64,000 nucleotides of DNA from Paenibacillus artemisiicola (GCF_017652985.1 NZ_JAGGDJ010000004.1:186001-250000); one strand, 5' to 3'. Positions 35,086 to 46,689 are shown, numbered from the stretch's first letter. Made by a program: numbers and translations. The notes: generated by a model from the sequence alone, not told the origin.

Positions 35086-38000
35086 TTAATCAAAACGAAG
35101 ACGAAGCGTGATCAGTCCCCATGGGTTTACAGGAATCCGAACGGAGCCTTCCGTTCCTAGCGGAAGCTCTTCGACCTCATATTCAAGGAGATCTGTAAGC
35201 CATGCTCTGCGAATTGGCCTTCCAGGAAAGGAGAGCGCTGCTTGTTGTACCTCTCCTGAAATATTTTGCAGTCGGACGATGATTCCTTCCCTGTTTCTCG
35301 CCCCTTTTATGGTCGTCGCTGCGACTTGAACGGGCTCGATGACCGCCATTGTGCCGCCGCTTGTTTCTTGGTACGGCAGCTGCACCGTGCGCTGCTCTTG
35401 AAAACTCATTCGTTGGCCGTATAAGCCGAGCCTTCTGGAATGGCCAAAACGGTAGGCCTCATCGAGCTTAGGTTCGGACGAGCTCGTCAGCGAGTAGGCG
35501 AACGTAATCAACCCTCCCTGGGAAGGCTTATAATTGGATTTCCAATAATTATTCAGCACGTAAGAGAACACTTTGCTGCCGGACAGCTTCAATTCCTTCG
35601 GCCAACGACCTTTCACCTCTTCGTTCACCGTGAATAGCGGAATATTGGGGGAAGCGATCGTCACGGCGGCTTCGGTGCCGTGCACGACCATGGCGGTTTG
35701 CAGAGGCAGCCACTCCTTGCAGGCGCCGGGCAGCTGATCACGATCCCAGTTCACCCAGCCGAGCTGCGAATCAGACAACACCGATGCATTCGTCAGCCGA
35801 AGCGGAAACGCAATGTAGACCGCCTCCGTGGCCGTCGTCTCCTGCTTCGCGTATTGATACCGAACATCCAACCGCTTGGCCGCTCTGAACAGTTCCCATT
35901 CAATGGTCAGCTCCCCCATCGGCACGACACCTGTTAACGTGACCGCAACCGATACCGCATTCTCCGAACGGCGAACGGTCCGCAGCTCGAAGGAGTCGAG
36001 CAGCTCCGCCCCGTCATCTGACTTGTCAGCATGATTCCCTAGCAGCTTCGATCCCTCGCCGCCGCGCGCATAGAGGAACGTGCCGAAGCCGTGCGGGTCA
36101 CCGGCCTCGACCAACTCCTTTCCCTGCTCCAGGTCCGTCCAGGACAGCATGCACCCTCGCTTCGCATCGATGACCGCACGATAATGCGGACTTTCCAACA
36201 CGATCGGCGTGTCTCCGTGGATTTCGGCTTGCTCCGAGTTGAGCGGAGCGGGAGCCGGTTGCAGGACGAAACGCCTATAACTCATGCCCGGTACCTCGTC
36301 GACCCACAACTTCACGACCGCCTGAGAGCGTGTTTCGCGCAGCAACCGCAACGGTATCGGCTGTCCCGACGACGGGTTGATAACTTGCTCCCCTCGTGCA
36401 ATTTCGACGATTACTTCAGCACTTAAAGGCCAACTGTTCGGATTATAGACGACCACTTCACGACCGTTATTGTTCCAGCGCAAGCTATGCCGCGTCGCAG
36501 CAGCAAGCAGCATTCGCTCCCCCCAGCTTTCCGCCGATTCCGCCATCTGTCGTTTTACTTTCCACTGATCCTCCTGCAGCAAGGCTTCTGGGTCAGAGCC
36601 AGCTAAGAACGCACCCCACGTGTGTTCGTCGTACAACAGTACTTCTCGCCAAGCTGCGTTATAATGCTGAAGCGGAAATGCCGATCCATTCCCGTGAATG
36701 ACTGCCAGCGCGTCCAGTTTTTCGGCAGCGGGCAGCATCACTTGCGCGTGACGAACCTTAATCGACTCTGCGATACTGGATCCGACGCCGTCTTCCCAAT
36801 AAGCGCCTTGATCGCCTTTGACCGTTCGGAACGTATCGCCATAGTTCGTCTCGACGTAGCGGAAGAACGCGCTCACATCGCATGGAATCAGCTTTGGATA
36901 GGCATAGGTATCGTTCCACTCCTTAACGAAGCCGATTGGAAACGGATCGATGTCCGTATTGTCCGCATCCTGTCCATATAACAGTACGGCATCGGGTGCA
37001 TACTGCTCGTGCTCGAATTCGTCCAACCACACCTGCATCCCCTTGGCAGCCGTCTCTGCCGTCGCGGGCGATCCGCATACCTTTTTAAGCTCGCAATACA
37101 TTTTGGCCAGCCAAACGAGCACGCGCCCCCCGTTCACGCCCTCCCAGTAAAACGGATTCAAATGATGCAAATTTCCGTTCAACCGAAACGGCCCACGGTC
37201 CTGATTATTGGCATGCACCAGGTAGCGTACGCCCATCCCCTCCAGAATGGCGGGGAGCGAACCGCTCGCGGATGCCACGTCGACGATGGCCGCATGGTCG
37301 GCGCGTTGTCCAAGCTCGCTCAAATACGTATCGCTGAATTCCCCGTTGCGGATCAGATCCTCCAGCGAGGCAAACTGTGTGAGCAGATCGGTATAGTTGC
37401 TGGGTACGCCGATCTCTCCGCGGCGGACAGCCTCCTTCAGCGCAGCCTGCATGCGCTCGTCGCGATAGGCGACGAATTCCTCGAGCGCCCAGGACGAATC
37501 GAGCACGTACGTGAACGGAGGGTAGCCCCAACGTTCACTTGTTTCGCGCTCCGTCTGCACGAGTTCGATCGTTTTATCCAGATTACGGCACAACCGCTCG
37601 GCGACTTCCCATTGGCGGTGCGTGTAGCCGATATCGGTATGGACATGGGGAGTCGTATAGACCTGCCATTTTCGCCGACGTTTGAACTGTCCTCGCTCGA
37701 TGACGGGGATTCCGCCCACTTGTCCTTCGAATCGGTAGGATACCAGGCCTTCCCCGTCTTCGATTTCAAGGGAATATGCATGATGACCGAAAATGGCGGC
37801 TGGGAAGGCGAGCTCAATGCACGTCTCATGACCATCGGCGTTTGTAAGTGTTAAAAGAAGCGGTTCCCCTGCATACGGACGACCAAGTTCGAGATATACA
37901 TCGACACGTTCGAACAACGTCTCCCCTACCTGACGGTACAGTACAGAAGGTTTTGCACGAAATCGAACGATGGCCTGTTCTGGCCTATTGGCAAGCGCTT

Positions 38001-38577
38001 CTAGCTCCATCCAATCGTAGTAAAAGCCCGCAGCATCGGCCATGCGGTCCAATCGCAGCACGGCTTGCGGATTATGCACATGCACGATGGGATCGTCGTC
38101 ACGCGCTTCCACCGTCAACTCGTTCCATCCCATCCGAAGATGCTCTGCAGGAATAATCATATCCATAGTGCCTTTAGCGAAAATCGTCGTATGCAGCGAA
38201 TGCTTGGGCTTCATTACACCGTCGGACGAAGGTACGGGATGCAGGAAGCCCTTCCCCTCCATGCCGTTTAGATGAATGACGACATAAGGCGTCCGTGGCG
38301 TGGTGACGATAAAATGGAGCGTTAACCGATAAGCAGGCGCAATAGGGTCCTCCAGCCGAAACCGAATCGTGTACGGATGCGGCTTATAGCCGCCGTCCGG
38401 ATCCGCATTGCTGACGTGGTATAATGGCCATGGATCAGCATCCATAGGCCTGCCATCCTCTCCGATCGTCCATGTCTGCCTGGTAACGGTGTCGGGATCG
38501 CGATAATTGTCCTGAAAATTGCGCAAATCGCTGTTCGGTTCACCGACTCGCCATATGAATTGGTTTGCATGATACAC
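35086..38577 (-). CDS. Large GH38-like glycosidase with N-terminal rhamnogalacturonan-lyase-like binding domain
   Basis: 1163 residues, no signal peptide. Residues about 1-195 resemble domain III of family 4 polysaccharide lyases, a beta-sandwich binding fold (FIWRVGEPNSDLRNF, GWNELTVEARDDD, FYYDWMELEA). Residues about 300-620 look like the GH38 catalytic domain: HTDIGYTH with metal ligands His313 and Asp315, VLDSSWALEEF, and VDVASASGSLPAILEGMG where Asp433 sits where the nucleophile is expected but the usual DxFGH has become DVASAS. The rest is the beta-rich GH38 C-terminal part (SYRRFVLQPAP, FAYSLTSS). The GTG at 38577 follows AAAGGATG. Enzyme class likely alpha-mannosidase-like; substrate uncertain. 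Confidence 0.82.
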   Translation of the reverse strand: MYHANQFIWRVGEPNSDLRNFQDNYRDPDTVTRQTWTIGEDGRPMDADPWPLYHVSNADPDGGYKPHPYTIRFRLEDPIAPAYRLTLHFIVTTPRTPYVVIHLNGMEGKGFLHPVPSSDGVMKPKHSLHTTIFAKGTMDMIIPAEHLRMGWNELTVEARDDDPIVHVHNPQAVLRLDRMADAAGFYYDWMELEALANRPEQAIVRFRAKPSVLYRQVGETLFERVDVYLELGRPYAGEPLLLTLTNADGHETCIELAFPAAIFGHHAYSLEIEDGEGLVSYRFEGQVGGIPVIERGQFKRRRKWQVYTTPHVHTDIGYTHRQWEVAERLCRNLDKTIELVQTERETSERWGYPPFTYVLDSSWALEEFVAYRDERMQAALKEAVRRGEIGVPSNYTDLLTQFASLEDLIRNGEFSDTYLSELGQRADHAAIVDVASASGSLPAILEGMGVRYLVHANNQDRGPFRLNGNLHHLNPFYWEGVNGGRVLVWLAKMYCELKKVCGSPATAETAAKGMQVWLDEFEHEQYAPDAVLLYGQDADNTDIDPFPIGFVKEWNDTYAYPKLIPCDVSAFFRYVETNYGDTFRTVKGDQGAYWEDGVGSSIAESIKVRHAQVMLPAAEKLDALAVIHGNGSAFPLQHYNAAWREVLLYDEHTWGAFLAGSDPEALLQEDQWKVKRQMAESAESWGERMLLAAATRHSLRWNNNGREVVVYNPNSWPLSAEVIVEIARGEQVINPSSGQPIPLRLLRETRSQAVVKLWVDEVPGMSYRRFVLQPAPAPLNSEQAEIHGDTPIVLESPHYRAVIDAKRGCMLSWTDLEQGKELVEAGDPHGFGTFLYARGGEGSKLLGNHADKSDDGAELLDSFELRTVRRSENAVSVAVTLTGVVPMGELTIEWELFRAAKRLDVRYQYAKQETTATEAVYIAFPLRLTNASVLSDSQLGWVNWDRDQLPGACKEWLPLQTAMVVHGTEAAVTIASPNIPLFTVNEEVKGRWPKELKLSGSKVFSYVLNNYWKSNYKPSQGGLITFAYSLTSSSEPKLDEAYRFGHSRRLGLYGQRMSFQEQRTVQLPYQETSGGTMAVIEPVQVAATTIKGARNREGIIVRLQNISGEVQQAALSFPGRPIRRAWLTDLLEYEVEELPLGTEGSVRIPVNPWGLITLRLRFD

Positions 38578-38697
38578 GTGCTTCTCATCCTTTCACGATC
38601 GCCTAGGTGCTAGCTCGATTGTTTGGTTGTTCATTAGTGTCTTCATTCTCTCCGCCCGGCACGCGATAGGTGCCGAGTTCCTTTTTTCAGATGTGCC

Positions 38698-38742
38698 AAA
38701 TAAGACCGAAACTATCTAAGTTCCGGTCTTATTTGATTTTTC
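38698..38742 (-). terminator. Hairpin after the DeoR gene
   Basis: AAATAAGACCG and CGGTCTTATTT form an 11-bp stem. T-rich on both sides (GATTTTT on plus, weaker on minus), so it may end transcription of the minus-strand DeoR gene. If so the following GH38/sulfatase genes need their own promoter. Confidence 0.6.
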
Positions 38743-38768
38743 TACGCATCATGCGGTCAAGTTTCCAT

Positions 38769-39551
38769 TTAAATTACATCGCACACGATAACCTGCACGC
38801 CCAACTTGCGAACTTCAGCCAGAATGATTGGATCTGCGAGCGAGCTAGTGATGAGAATATCCACGTCCTTAAACGCGCTGTAAGCGATCAAGGCTTGTGC
38901 TTGAAACTTGGTATGGTCGGCAACGACGACGACCTTCTGGCCTGCCGCTACCATCGCTCGCTTAATCCCCGCCTCGTAGATATCCGAGCTTGTAAATCCT
39001 ATTCGAAGCGAAATGCCGGTCGTCCCCATAAAGACATAATCGGCGTTATAATGCTGAAGCTCCGCTTCTGCTACGGGTCCGACCAAACTCATGGATTTCT
39101 TGATCATTTTTCCGCCGAGCAAGAAGATGTGGGTTGCCTCGTTCTCCATCAGCTCTTCGGCGATGTTAATGCCATTGGTGACGGCGACCAGTCCTTCCCG
39201 CGATTTTAGATGACTGGCCACGCACCACGTGGTCGAACCGGAATCGATGATGACGATTTGATTCTCCCCCACAAGCTCGGCCGCCCTGCGCCCGATCACG
39301 TTCTTCTCTTCGAAATGCTCGAATTTTCTTTGCTGCACGGGAGGGATAGACACCGATATTTGCTGGATATCGTCTACTAATACGGCTCCGCCATAGCTTT
39401 TCTGGATGAGCCCTTCTCGTTCCAGCTGGTTCAAATCCCGGCGTATGGTTTCCTCGGAAACATTGAAGGTTTTCACGAGCTCCGCTACTTTAACGCTTTT
39501 TTCCTGCAACAGCTGTTCTTTAATCTTGTTGCGTCTCTGAGCGACGAACAC
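38769..39551 (-). CDS. DeoR-family transcriptional regulator, copy 1
   Basis: About 260 residues: N-terminal HTH (VKVAELVKTFNVSEETIRRD, LEREGLIQKSYGGAVL) and a DeoR sensor domain (IDSGSTTWCVA, VTNGINIAEEL, LLGGKMIKKSMSLVGP) that normally binds a sugar phosphate. GTG at 39551 has GGGAGG 7 bases upstream; longer in-frame starts are less likely. It closely resembles the second copy at 47270-48049 along its whole length, implying duplication. Lies inside locus 2 and should control it in response to a pathway intermediate. Confidence 0.92.
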   Translation of the reverse strand: MFVAQRRNKIKEQLLQEKSVKVAELVKTFNVSEETIRRDLNQLEREGLIQKSYGGAVLVDDIQQISVSIPPVQQRKFEHFEEKNVIGRRAAELVGENQIVIIDSGSTTWCVASHLKSREGLVAVTNGINIAEELMENEATHIFLLGGKMIKKSMSLVGPVAEAELQHYNADYVFMGTTGISLRIGFTSSDIYEAGIKRAMVAAGQKVVVVADHTKFQAQALIAYSAFKDVDILITSSLADPIILAEVRKLGVQVIVCDVI

Positions 39552-39660
39552 TGTGATCCCTCCCGACAACTTGATCTTCTTCATTCCTATCAGGATCGAA
39601 TTCGTTTTCCTTGCCCCGTTATCCTGCCGAGCCGATTCATGAATCCCGGCCGTCCTGCTT

Positions 39661-42099
39661 TTACCATTCGATCATGTTCACTTCGCAAACGGGCACGCTC
39701 GCGTCCTTCGAGACCCGGAACGTTTTGATCTCGCACGGACCGAACGTCGTCTTGATCGTGCGTCCCCATTGCGGCAGCGTGATCGTGGCATCCGTCAAGA
39801 CCTTCGAGGTTTCGTACAGCCGGACGATCAGATCGTCGCCATCCTCGCTGTTCTTCATCGCGCCCACAATGACGTTGTCTTTGTCCACCGACAGGAAGGA
39901 GTTGATTTGTGGCAGTGCCCCGTTATGATACGTCTCGATAACCGATACCGGACGCTGGATTAGCTCTTGCGCTTTCTTGACCGTGCCGGCTTCCTCCCAA
40001 TTGCCTTCATGCGGCATGATCCGGTAATTGAACGTTTGAACTCCTTGATCGATAAACGTATAGTGGCCGTTCTCTTCCGGAACCTTGGGATCGTGATGCG
40101 CATAGATCGCGCTGCGAAGCACGGTAATCGCCAATTCCTTATTCATGATGCTGTAGCTATATTTTGCGTCATTCATAATGCTGCATCCGTACACAACGCC
40201 CTTGTCGCGCGCGATGCCGCCGTAATCGACCCAGGATTGCCCCGGCTCTTCCTCGCCGTTGTGCTCCCGCTCCTTGAAGCCGTACGGAATTTCATACGTT
40301 TGGCGCGTGAAGACGAAGTTCATCGGGAACACCAATTTCAGCATCTTAAACTGTTCGCGCCAGTCCACGGTCACTTTCACGTCGATGTAGTCCAATTCGC
40401 GATACATGGTAAAATCCTGTACCAGCCTGGAACTGCCGTAAGCGGAAGTTACGCGGATGACGGACTTGACCGGCCCATGCTCGACGCGCTTCACGCTAGT
40501 CGCCGCGAATTCGCCGACCGCCTTGTTGAAATGGAACACGTTATGGCTCCATGTATCGCTCTTATCTTCGATGACGACCGGCTTAGCCGCACCGCCATTC
40601 TCCGGGCGAAACACCTCGAAAGCCAGCTTCTTGTCGTGCAAACTGCTGATAAAGCCGGTGGCCGGATCGAATTCAATACGGAAGCGATCATTCTCCATGG
40701 TGTAATCGCAGGACTTAATCGGGTTAATCTGAAGCTTGGCTTCCGTCGCTTCGGTACGGAGCTTATACACCCGGTAGCCCAACGGCGGCAAATCGGCGAT
40801 AAAGCTCAGGCGGTAACGGCCGTTCGCCGTCGCAAGGGACTGTACGCTTTGGAACGCGAGTTGCTTGCCGGTTTCATCGACAAGGATCGTGCCGTCGTTG
40901 ACGCTGCCGCCCATTTCCAGCTCGATATTCGCCTGGTACGCCCAAGAATGCGGATTGAACACGACAATCGGCTTCATCCCCTGCTCTTCCTCGATCCCGA
41001 TATTCCACGAGAGCGCTTGGATCGCATAGTTCATATTCCGGTCCGCGATGGTAATGGCTTCGCCATACAAATTGCGTGCGTCCTCATAAGCCGGTTCGAT
41101 TGACGTGCCGGCCAGAATATCATGGAATTGATTGAACAGCACGCCTTTCCATGCGGTAATGAAGTCCTTGGGGTAAGGCTGATTAGTCGCGCGCTCGGCA
41201 ATTGCCGAGAACTTCTCGGCCGCAATCAGCATGTTCTCGGATTTGCGGTTGAATTTCTTGATCTCCGAATGTACCGCATAACAACCGCTCGCGTGATGCT
41301 GCAGATCGTCGTGAACGACCGGATACTGAACGTCTTTCTGTTCGACGGCCTCAAAGAATCGGTTCGGCGTGCTGAAGACGAGCTCGGGCAGCGCGGGATC
41401 CTCGTTCATGCGGCGAATGCTCGCGATGTTCTCCTTTGTCGGTCCGCCGCCGTGGTTCCCGACGCCGTAAAAACACATGAGTTCGTCAATCGGCTCGCGG
41501 AGCTCGCCTGCGCAGCGGGCGACATGTAGATCCAGTACTTTTCCCCAGGTACAATACTCAAACATAATGCGGAAGCACAGCACCTGTGAGCCGTCATCCG
41601 ATTCCCATTGGAACAAACGGCCGGGCAGTCCCTTCTCATTCGGCATCGGGCGCATCATGACGTAATAGTCCATTCCGGATTTCTTCAATATTTGCGGCAT
41701 CATGCCAAAGTGGCCGAAGCTATCCACGTTATAACCGACCTTAGCGGTAACCCCGAACTTCTCCTTGAAATAACGCTGGGCGTACAAGCCCTGGCGGACA
41801 AAGGATTCACCGTTCGGGATGTTGCAATCTGGCTGAATCCACCAGCCACCGACGATTTCCCAGCGGCCTTCCTTGATACGCGAGCGAATTTCTTCGAACA
41901 TGGCCGGATCATTATTCTCAACCCACTCGTAATAGACGGCGGAGCTAGACGTAAAAAGGAAGTCGTCGTTCTCCTTCATCCGGTCTAGCGCCGAACGGAA
42001 CGTCGCTTTCACTTCCTGGAAGCCCTCCTGCCATTGCCAGAGCCACACCGGATCCAGATGCGCGTTACCGATCATATGAAGCTTCTTTCTCGTAGACAT
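39661..42099 (-). CDS. GH38 alpha-mannosidase
   Basis: 812 residues, cytosolic. Metal ligands NAHLDPVWLWQW (His14, Asp16), nucleophile in NVDSFGHFG (Asp126) and a conserved His-Asp region WWIQPDCNIPNGES (Asp91 region). A further C-terminal beta-domain completes the family's usual length. ATG at 42099 has AAGGAG 9 bases upstream. It should hydrolyse terminal alpha-mannosides of imported oligosaccharides. It follows the aldolase gene by 69 bases and sits in the same minus-strand cluster. Confidence 0.94.
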   Translation of the reverse strand: MSTRKKLHMIGNAHLDPVWLWQWQEGFQEVKATFRSALDRMKENDDFLFTSSSAVYYEWVENNDPAMFEEIRSRIKEGRWEIVGGWWIQPDCNIPNGESFVRQGLYAQRYFKEKFGVTAKVGYNVDSFGHFGMMPQILKKSGMDYYVMMRPMPNEKGLPGRLFQWESDDGSQVLCFRIMFEYCTWGKVLDLHVARCAGELREPIDELMCFYGVGNHGGGPTKENIASIRRMNEDPALPELVFSTPNRFFEAVEQKDVQYPVVHDDLQHHASGCYAVHSEIKKFNRKSENMLIAAEKFSAIAERATNQPYPKDFITAWKGVLFNQFHDILAGTSIEPAYEDARNLYGEAITIADRNMNYAIQALSWNIGIEEEQGMKPIVVFNPHSWAYQANIELEMGGSVNDGTILVDETGKQLAFQSVQSLATANGRYRLSFIADLPPLGYRVYKLRTEATEAKLQINPIKSCDYTMENDRFRIEFDPATGFISSLHDKKLAFEVFRPENGGAAKPVVIEDKSDTWSHNVFHFNKAVGEFAATSVKRVEHGPVKSVIRVTSAYGSSRLVQDFTMYRELDYIDVKVTVDWREQFKMLKLVFPMNFVFTRQTYEIPYGFKEREHNGEEEPGQSWVDYGGIARDKGVVYGCSIMNDAKYSYSIMNKELAITVLRSAIYAHHDPKVPEENGHYTFIDQGVQTFNYRIMPHEGNWEEAGTVKKAQELIQRPVSVIETYHNGALPQINSFLSVDKDNVIVGAMKNSEDGDDLIVRLYETSKVLTDATITLPQWGRTIKTTFGPCEIKTFRVSKDASVPVCEVNMIEW

Positions 42100-42168
42100 A
42101 CCATAGTCTCCTTGTGATGGAATCAAGTGCTGTAAATCGTATTCGTCAATGAGCTCGTTTGCCCGTTC

Positions 42169-43089
42169 TTAGAACAAGAAGTCGACAGCATGTTCCTTGC
42201 TGCCTAGGAAGTTCGAAATCTTATCGAGCACCGTCGCTTCTACGGCTGCCAGACCTGCGTTCAACGCCTCCGGCGAAAGCGCCTTAAGCTCTGCGTTGGT
42301 CATCCGCTCTGTCCGCCCGAGCGCTTCCAGCAAGGATAATTCGAGATCCGTCGCAATGTTGACCTTGCTGATCCCTCCTTGCGGCAGCTTAATTGCCTTC
42401 TCGATCATCCAAGCCGGAACGCCAGAGCCGCCGTGCAGCACTAGATGCACAGGCGTTAACTGTCGGATGGCCTCCAGACGGGCAAAATCGATCTTCGGCT
42501 CCTTTACCATATAGACGCCGTGTGCGGTGCCAACGGAAACCGCCAGGGAATCGACGCCGGTCTCATCGACAAAACGCTTCGCCTCTTGCGGATCCGTATA
42601 CAATTCTTCGTCATTGTCCGTCTCAATGTAATCCGTCGTACCGATCATGCCAAGCTCCGCTTCCACGGAAACGCCGTTCGCATGAGCGAACTCAACCGCC
42701 TCTTTTGAAATGCGGATGTTCTCGTCAAGCGGTTTCTCGGATGCGTCGATCATGACCGAGGTGAAACCCGCTTCTATCGCTTCCCGAATGACGGAGAACG
42801 TCTTCGTATGATCCAGATGAAGAACGGCAGGAACCGTAATCTGCTCAGATTTCAGGCGAGCGTAGAATTCATCCGCAAATTCCTTCGGCGTAATGCCGTA
42901 ACGCTCAAGCTCCTTTTGCGAAATTTGGCAAATAAACGGCGACTGCGCTTTTTGCGCGGCGCGCAATACGGCTTGAATGACCGGCGTGTACCGCGGGGAG
43001 AACGAACCGATCGCGTACTGCCCTGTCTCCGCCATGGCGGACGCTTGCTTCAAGGTAACGACATTATGTGGTTTGCTGAGAAGATTCAA
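42169..43089 (-). CDS. Class II ketose-bisphosphate aldolase (FbaA/GatY/KbaY family)
   Basis: 306 residues, TIM barrel. Zinc-site and catalytic motifs: LHLDHTKTF (Asp/His), VEAELGMIG (Glu), GTAHGVY and VLHGGSGVP (His). TTG start at 43089 follows AGGAGTGA. It may cleave tagatose-, fructose- or another ketose-1,6-bisphosphate or -1-phosphate; the exact ketose is not readable. Placed between the permease and mannosidase genes, it suggests that the released sugar ends as triose phosphates. Confidence 0.9.
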   Translation of the reverse strand: MNLLSKPHNVVTLKQASAMAETGQYAIGSFSPRYTPVIQAVLRAAQKAQSPFICQISQKELERYGITPKEFADEFYARLKSEQITVPAVLHLDHTKTFSVIREAIEAGFTSVMIDASEKPLDENIRISKEAVEFAHANGVSVEAELGMIGTTDYIETDNDEELYTDPQEAKRFVDETGVDSLAVSVGTAHGVYMVKEPKIDFARLEAIRQLTPVHLVLHGGSGVPAWMIEKAIKLPQGGISKVNIATDLELSLLEALGRTERMTNAELKALSPEALNAGLAAVEATVLDKISNFLGSKEHAVDFLF

Positions 43090-43265
43090 TGTAAATCACT
43101 CCTATGATTAGATAATCGTATTGTAGTAGGATTCCATGATTTCAACACACTTCATCGTATATGCCGAAGTAGACGTCATTGGAGCAAAGCCTCGTCGGCC
43201 GAAGCGAGGAGTAAAATAAGGTTTGTTTATCTAGGGATTTTCGAACGTCCAGTCCCTGAAACTCT

Positions 43266-44144
43266 CTACCCTTTGGTACCAGACGAAATATTCATCCCTT
43301 CGATAAAGTAGCGTTGAAAGAAAAAGAAGAGCAAGATGACGGGCGCCAATGCGATCAGCGACGCAGCCATCAAGTAATTCCACTGGGTCAGCTCGGCGCT
43401 CCTGAATGCCGTAAGACCGATTTGAATGTTGAACATCGATTCTTTGTTCACGTAGAGCAGCGGACCGAGAAAGTCGTTCCACGCCCCTTGAAACGTCGTG
43501 ATCGCAATGACGATGACGGCCGGCTTCGCCAGCGGCACCATAATGCGGGACCAAATGTATAAATGATTTGCGCCATCCATCTTGGCCGCTTCGATCAAAT
43601 CGTTCGGAATGCCCAGGTAGAACTGACGGAGCATGAAGATTTGGAAGGCACTGCCGAAGAAACCCGGAATCGTAAGCGGCAAATAGGTTCCCACCCAATG
43701 AAGTTTGGAAAACAAAATATACTGAGGAATCAACGTGCAAAACCCCGGAATCATCATGGTAGCCAGCATCAACGAAAACAGGAAGCTTTTCCCCTTGAAT
43801 TTGATTTTGGCAAATCCGTAGGCTATAAACGTATTGGACAGGACGTGAGCAAAAACGCCGACGCAGGACAAGAAGAGCGTATTCAACGCATAGCGGCTGA
43901 ACCGGCCGCTTACCCAAGCATGCGTATAATTGCTCCAGTGGATGGAATGCGGATACTTCGTCGGCGGAAAACTCATGATTTCCTGCATGGACTTGAACGA
44001 CGTAGACAGCATCCACCAGAATGGCGCAAGACAAACGATCCCTATTACGATCATGATGAAAGCAATGACCGTTTTCGACATTCGCTTGCGCGCTCGCCGG
44101 CTTTGGAAATAGTTCCCCGAAGATGAAGCGGAGGACATGCTCAT
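43266..44144 (-). CDS. CUT1-type sugar ABC permease (MalG-like)
   Basis: 292 residues with six membrane helices. EAA-loop DLIEAAKMDGANHLYIWSRI. It starts 4 bases inside the previous permease gene (ATGA overlap), hence co-translated. Final residues GMNISSGTKG are typical. Confidence 0.93.
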   Translation of the reverse strand: MSMSSASSSGNYFQSRRARKRMSKTVIAFIMIVIGIVCLAPFWWMLSTSFKSMQEIMSFPPTKYPHSIHWSNYTHAWVSGRFSRYALNTLFLSCVGVFAHVLSNTFIAYGFAKIKFKGKSFLFSLMLATMMIPGFCTLIPQYILFSKLHWVGTYLPLTIPGFFGSAFQIFMLRQFYLGIPNDLIEAAKMDGANHLYIWSRIMVPLAKPAVIVIAITTFQGAWNDFLGPLLYVNKESMFNIQIGLTAFRSAELTQWNYLMAASLIALAPVILLFFFFQRYFIEGMNISSGTKG

Positions 44145-45082
44145 CGTTGTTCCCCTCCTTCATAATGGACCCACAATTTCGACAAGGCCATGTTTATCAA
44201 AGTCAAAATAATGACGGCCACGAAGAGGAACCATGCCATTGCTGTCGCATACCCCATTTGGAAGGACTGGAACGCCTTAAGAAACATATGGAGGTTATAG
44301 AACAGAAGCGAGTTCATTGGCGAGCCTGGCGTTGACTGATCCTGCACCATGACGTAGCCTTCCTGGAAGATTTGGAACGCGCCGATCAGATTGGTGACAA
44401 GCTCAAAGAAGATAACGGGCGTAATCATCGGCACCGTAACGTGCCAGAATCGCCGAAGCGGGCTTGCTCCATCCAACTCGGCTGCCTCATACAGCTGTTC
44501 GGGCACACCTTGCAGCGCGGCCAGATACAGCAGCATGCCTCCGCCGGCCCCCCACAGCTTCATCAGAATAACGGCGGGCTTTGTCCAATTCGGATCAGTC
44601 ATCCACGCAGGACCGTCAATGCCGATCCAACCAAGCGCCATATTGACAAGTCCCGTGCTTGGATTCAGAAGCATCATCCATAGATAAAAAACAGCGACGC
44701 CCGCTAGAACGGAAGGCAAATAGAAAACGGTTCGGAAGATCCGCATACCGGGAATTTTCTGATTCATTGTTACGGCCAGAAGCAATGCCGCGAAAGTCGT
44801 TAACGGAACGTTAAACACCACGTAAAACAACGTATTGTGCAGCGATTTCCAGAACAAAGAATCATGAGTGAACATATTACGGTAGTTGCGAATACCTACC
44901 CAATCCATCTGCGAGGTTATGTCATAGTTCGTGAAGCTCGCATACAACGAGAAGAGCAGCGGCCCAAACGTAAACACCAGGAAACCGATGATCCAAGGCA
45001 GGACGAACGAATAGCCCCACATCGCTTCCTTGCGCTCTAGCGACAATCGTCTCCCCTTGGCGGTTCTGTTGATAGTGGACAA
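44141..45082 (-). CDS. CUT1-type sugar ABC permease (MalF-like)
   Basis: About 313 residues with six helices, starting WGYSFVLPWIIGFLVFTFGP and carrying the EAA-loop QLYEAAELDGASPLRRFWHV. TTG at 45082 has AGGAAGGTGA upstream, better than the ATG at 45115. No ATPase gene is in the cluster, so it must use a shared MsmX-type ATPase encoded elsewhere. Confidence 0.9.
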   Translation of the reverse strand: MSTINRTAKGRRLSLERKEAMWGYSFVLPWIIGFLVFTFGPLLFSLYASFTNYDITSQMDWVGIRNYRNMFTHDSLFWKSLHNTLFYVVFNVPLTTFAALLLAVTMNQKIPGMRIFRTVFYLPSVLAGVAVFYLWMMLLNPSTGLVNMALGWIGIDGPAWMTDPNWTKPAVILMKLWGAGGGMLLYLAALQGVPEQLYEAAELDGASPLRRFWHVTVPMITPVIFFELVTNLIGAFQIFQEGYVMVQDQSTPGSPMNSLLFYNLHMFLKAFQSFQMGYATAMAWFLFVAVIILTLINMALSKLWVHYEGGEQR

Positions 45083-45195
45083 GTTAATCACCTTCCTCTT
45101 TACAATTGCTTTCATTCCATCTCTGAAGCGGCTGCTTCATGCAAGAAGGAGCGGCTGACAACCAACCACTCCTCCTGCATTGCGGCAATTTTACA

Positions 45196-46584
<1,389 letters not shown>

Positions 46585-46650
46585 CCCACAGACCTCCCAT
46601 TATTTATAAGCCCACACCAAAAACCACACTTAATGCAAAACCCCTATAAA

Positions 46651-46664
46651 CTGAAGCGCTTACA
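46651..46664. promoter_or_regulatory. cre-like catabolite repression site
   Basis: On the minus strand TGTAAGCGCTTCAG: the first ten bases fit the cre consensus TGWNANCGNTNWCA well, the last three do not. It lies about 20-30 bases downstream of the predicted transcription start, a position used for CcpA roadblock. Confidence 0.45.
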
Positions 46665-46689
46665 TGTGGTATTTAATGCTTATGTGTCA

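Noticed and set aside
37009-37854. Plus-strand frame of 281 residues in the large GH38-like gene
   Set aside because: Antisense to the catalytic part and no start signal; not a gene.
39967-41103. A 378-residue plus-strand open frame across the GH38 mannosidase gene
   Set aside because: It is wholly antisense to a clear GH38 enzyme, His/Arg-rich, and lacks a ribosome site; a by-product of base composition.
43231-44163. Alternative minus-strand frame of 310 residues over the MalG-like permease
   Set aside because: Same strand but a different frame; the permease frame has six helices and the EAA-loop, the alternative has neither.
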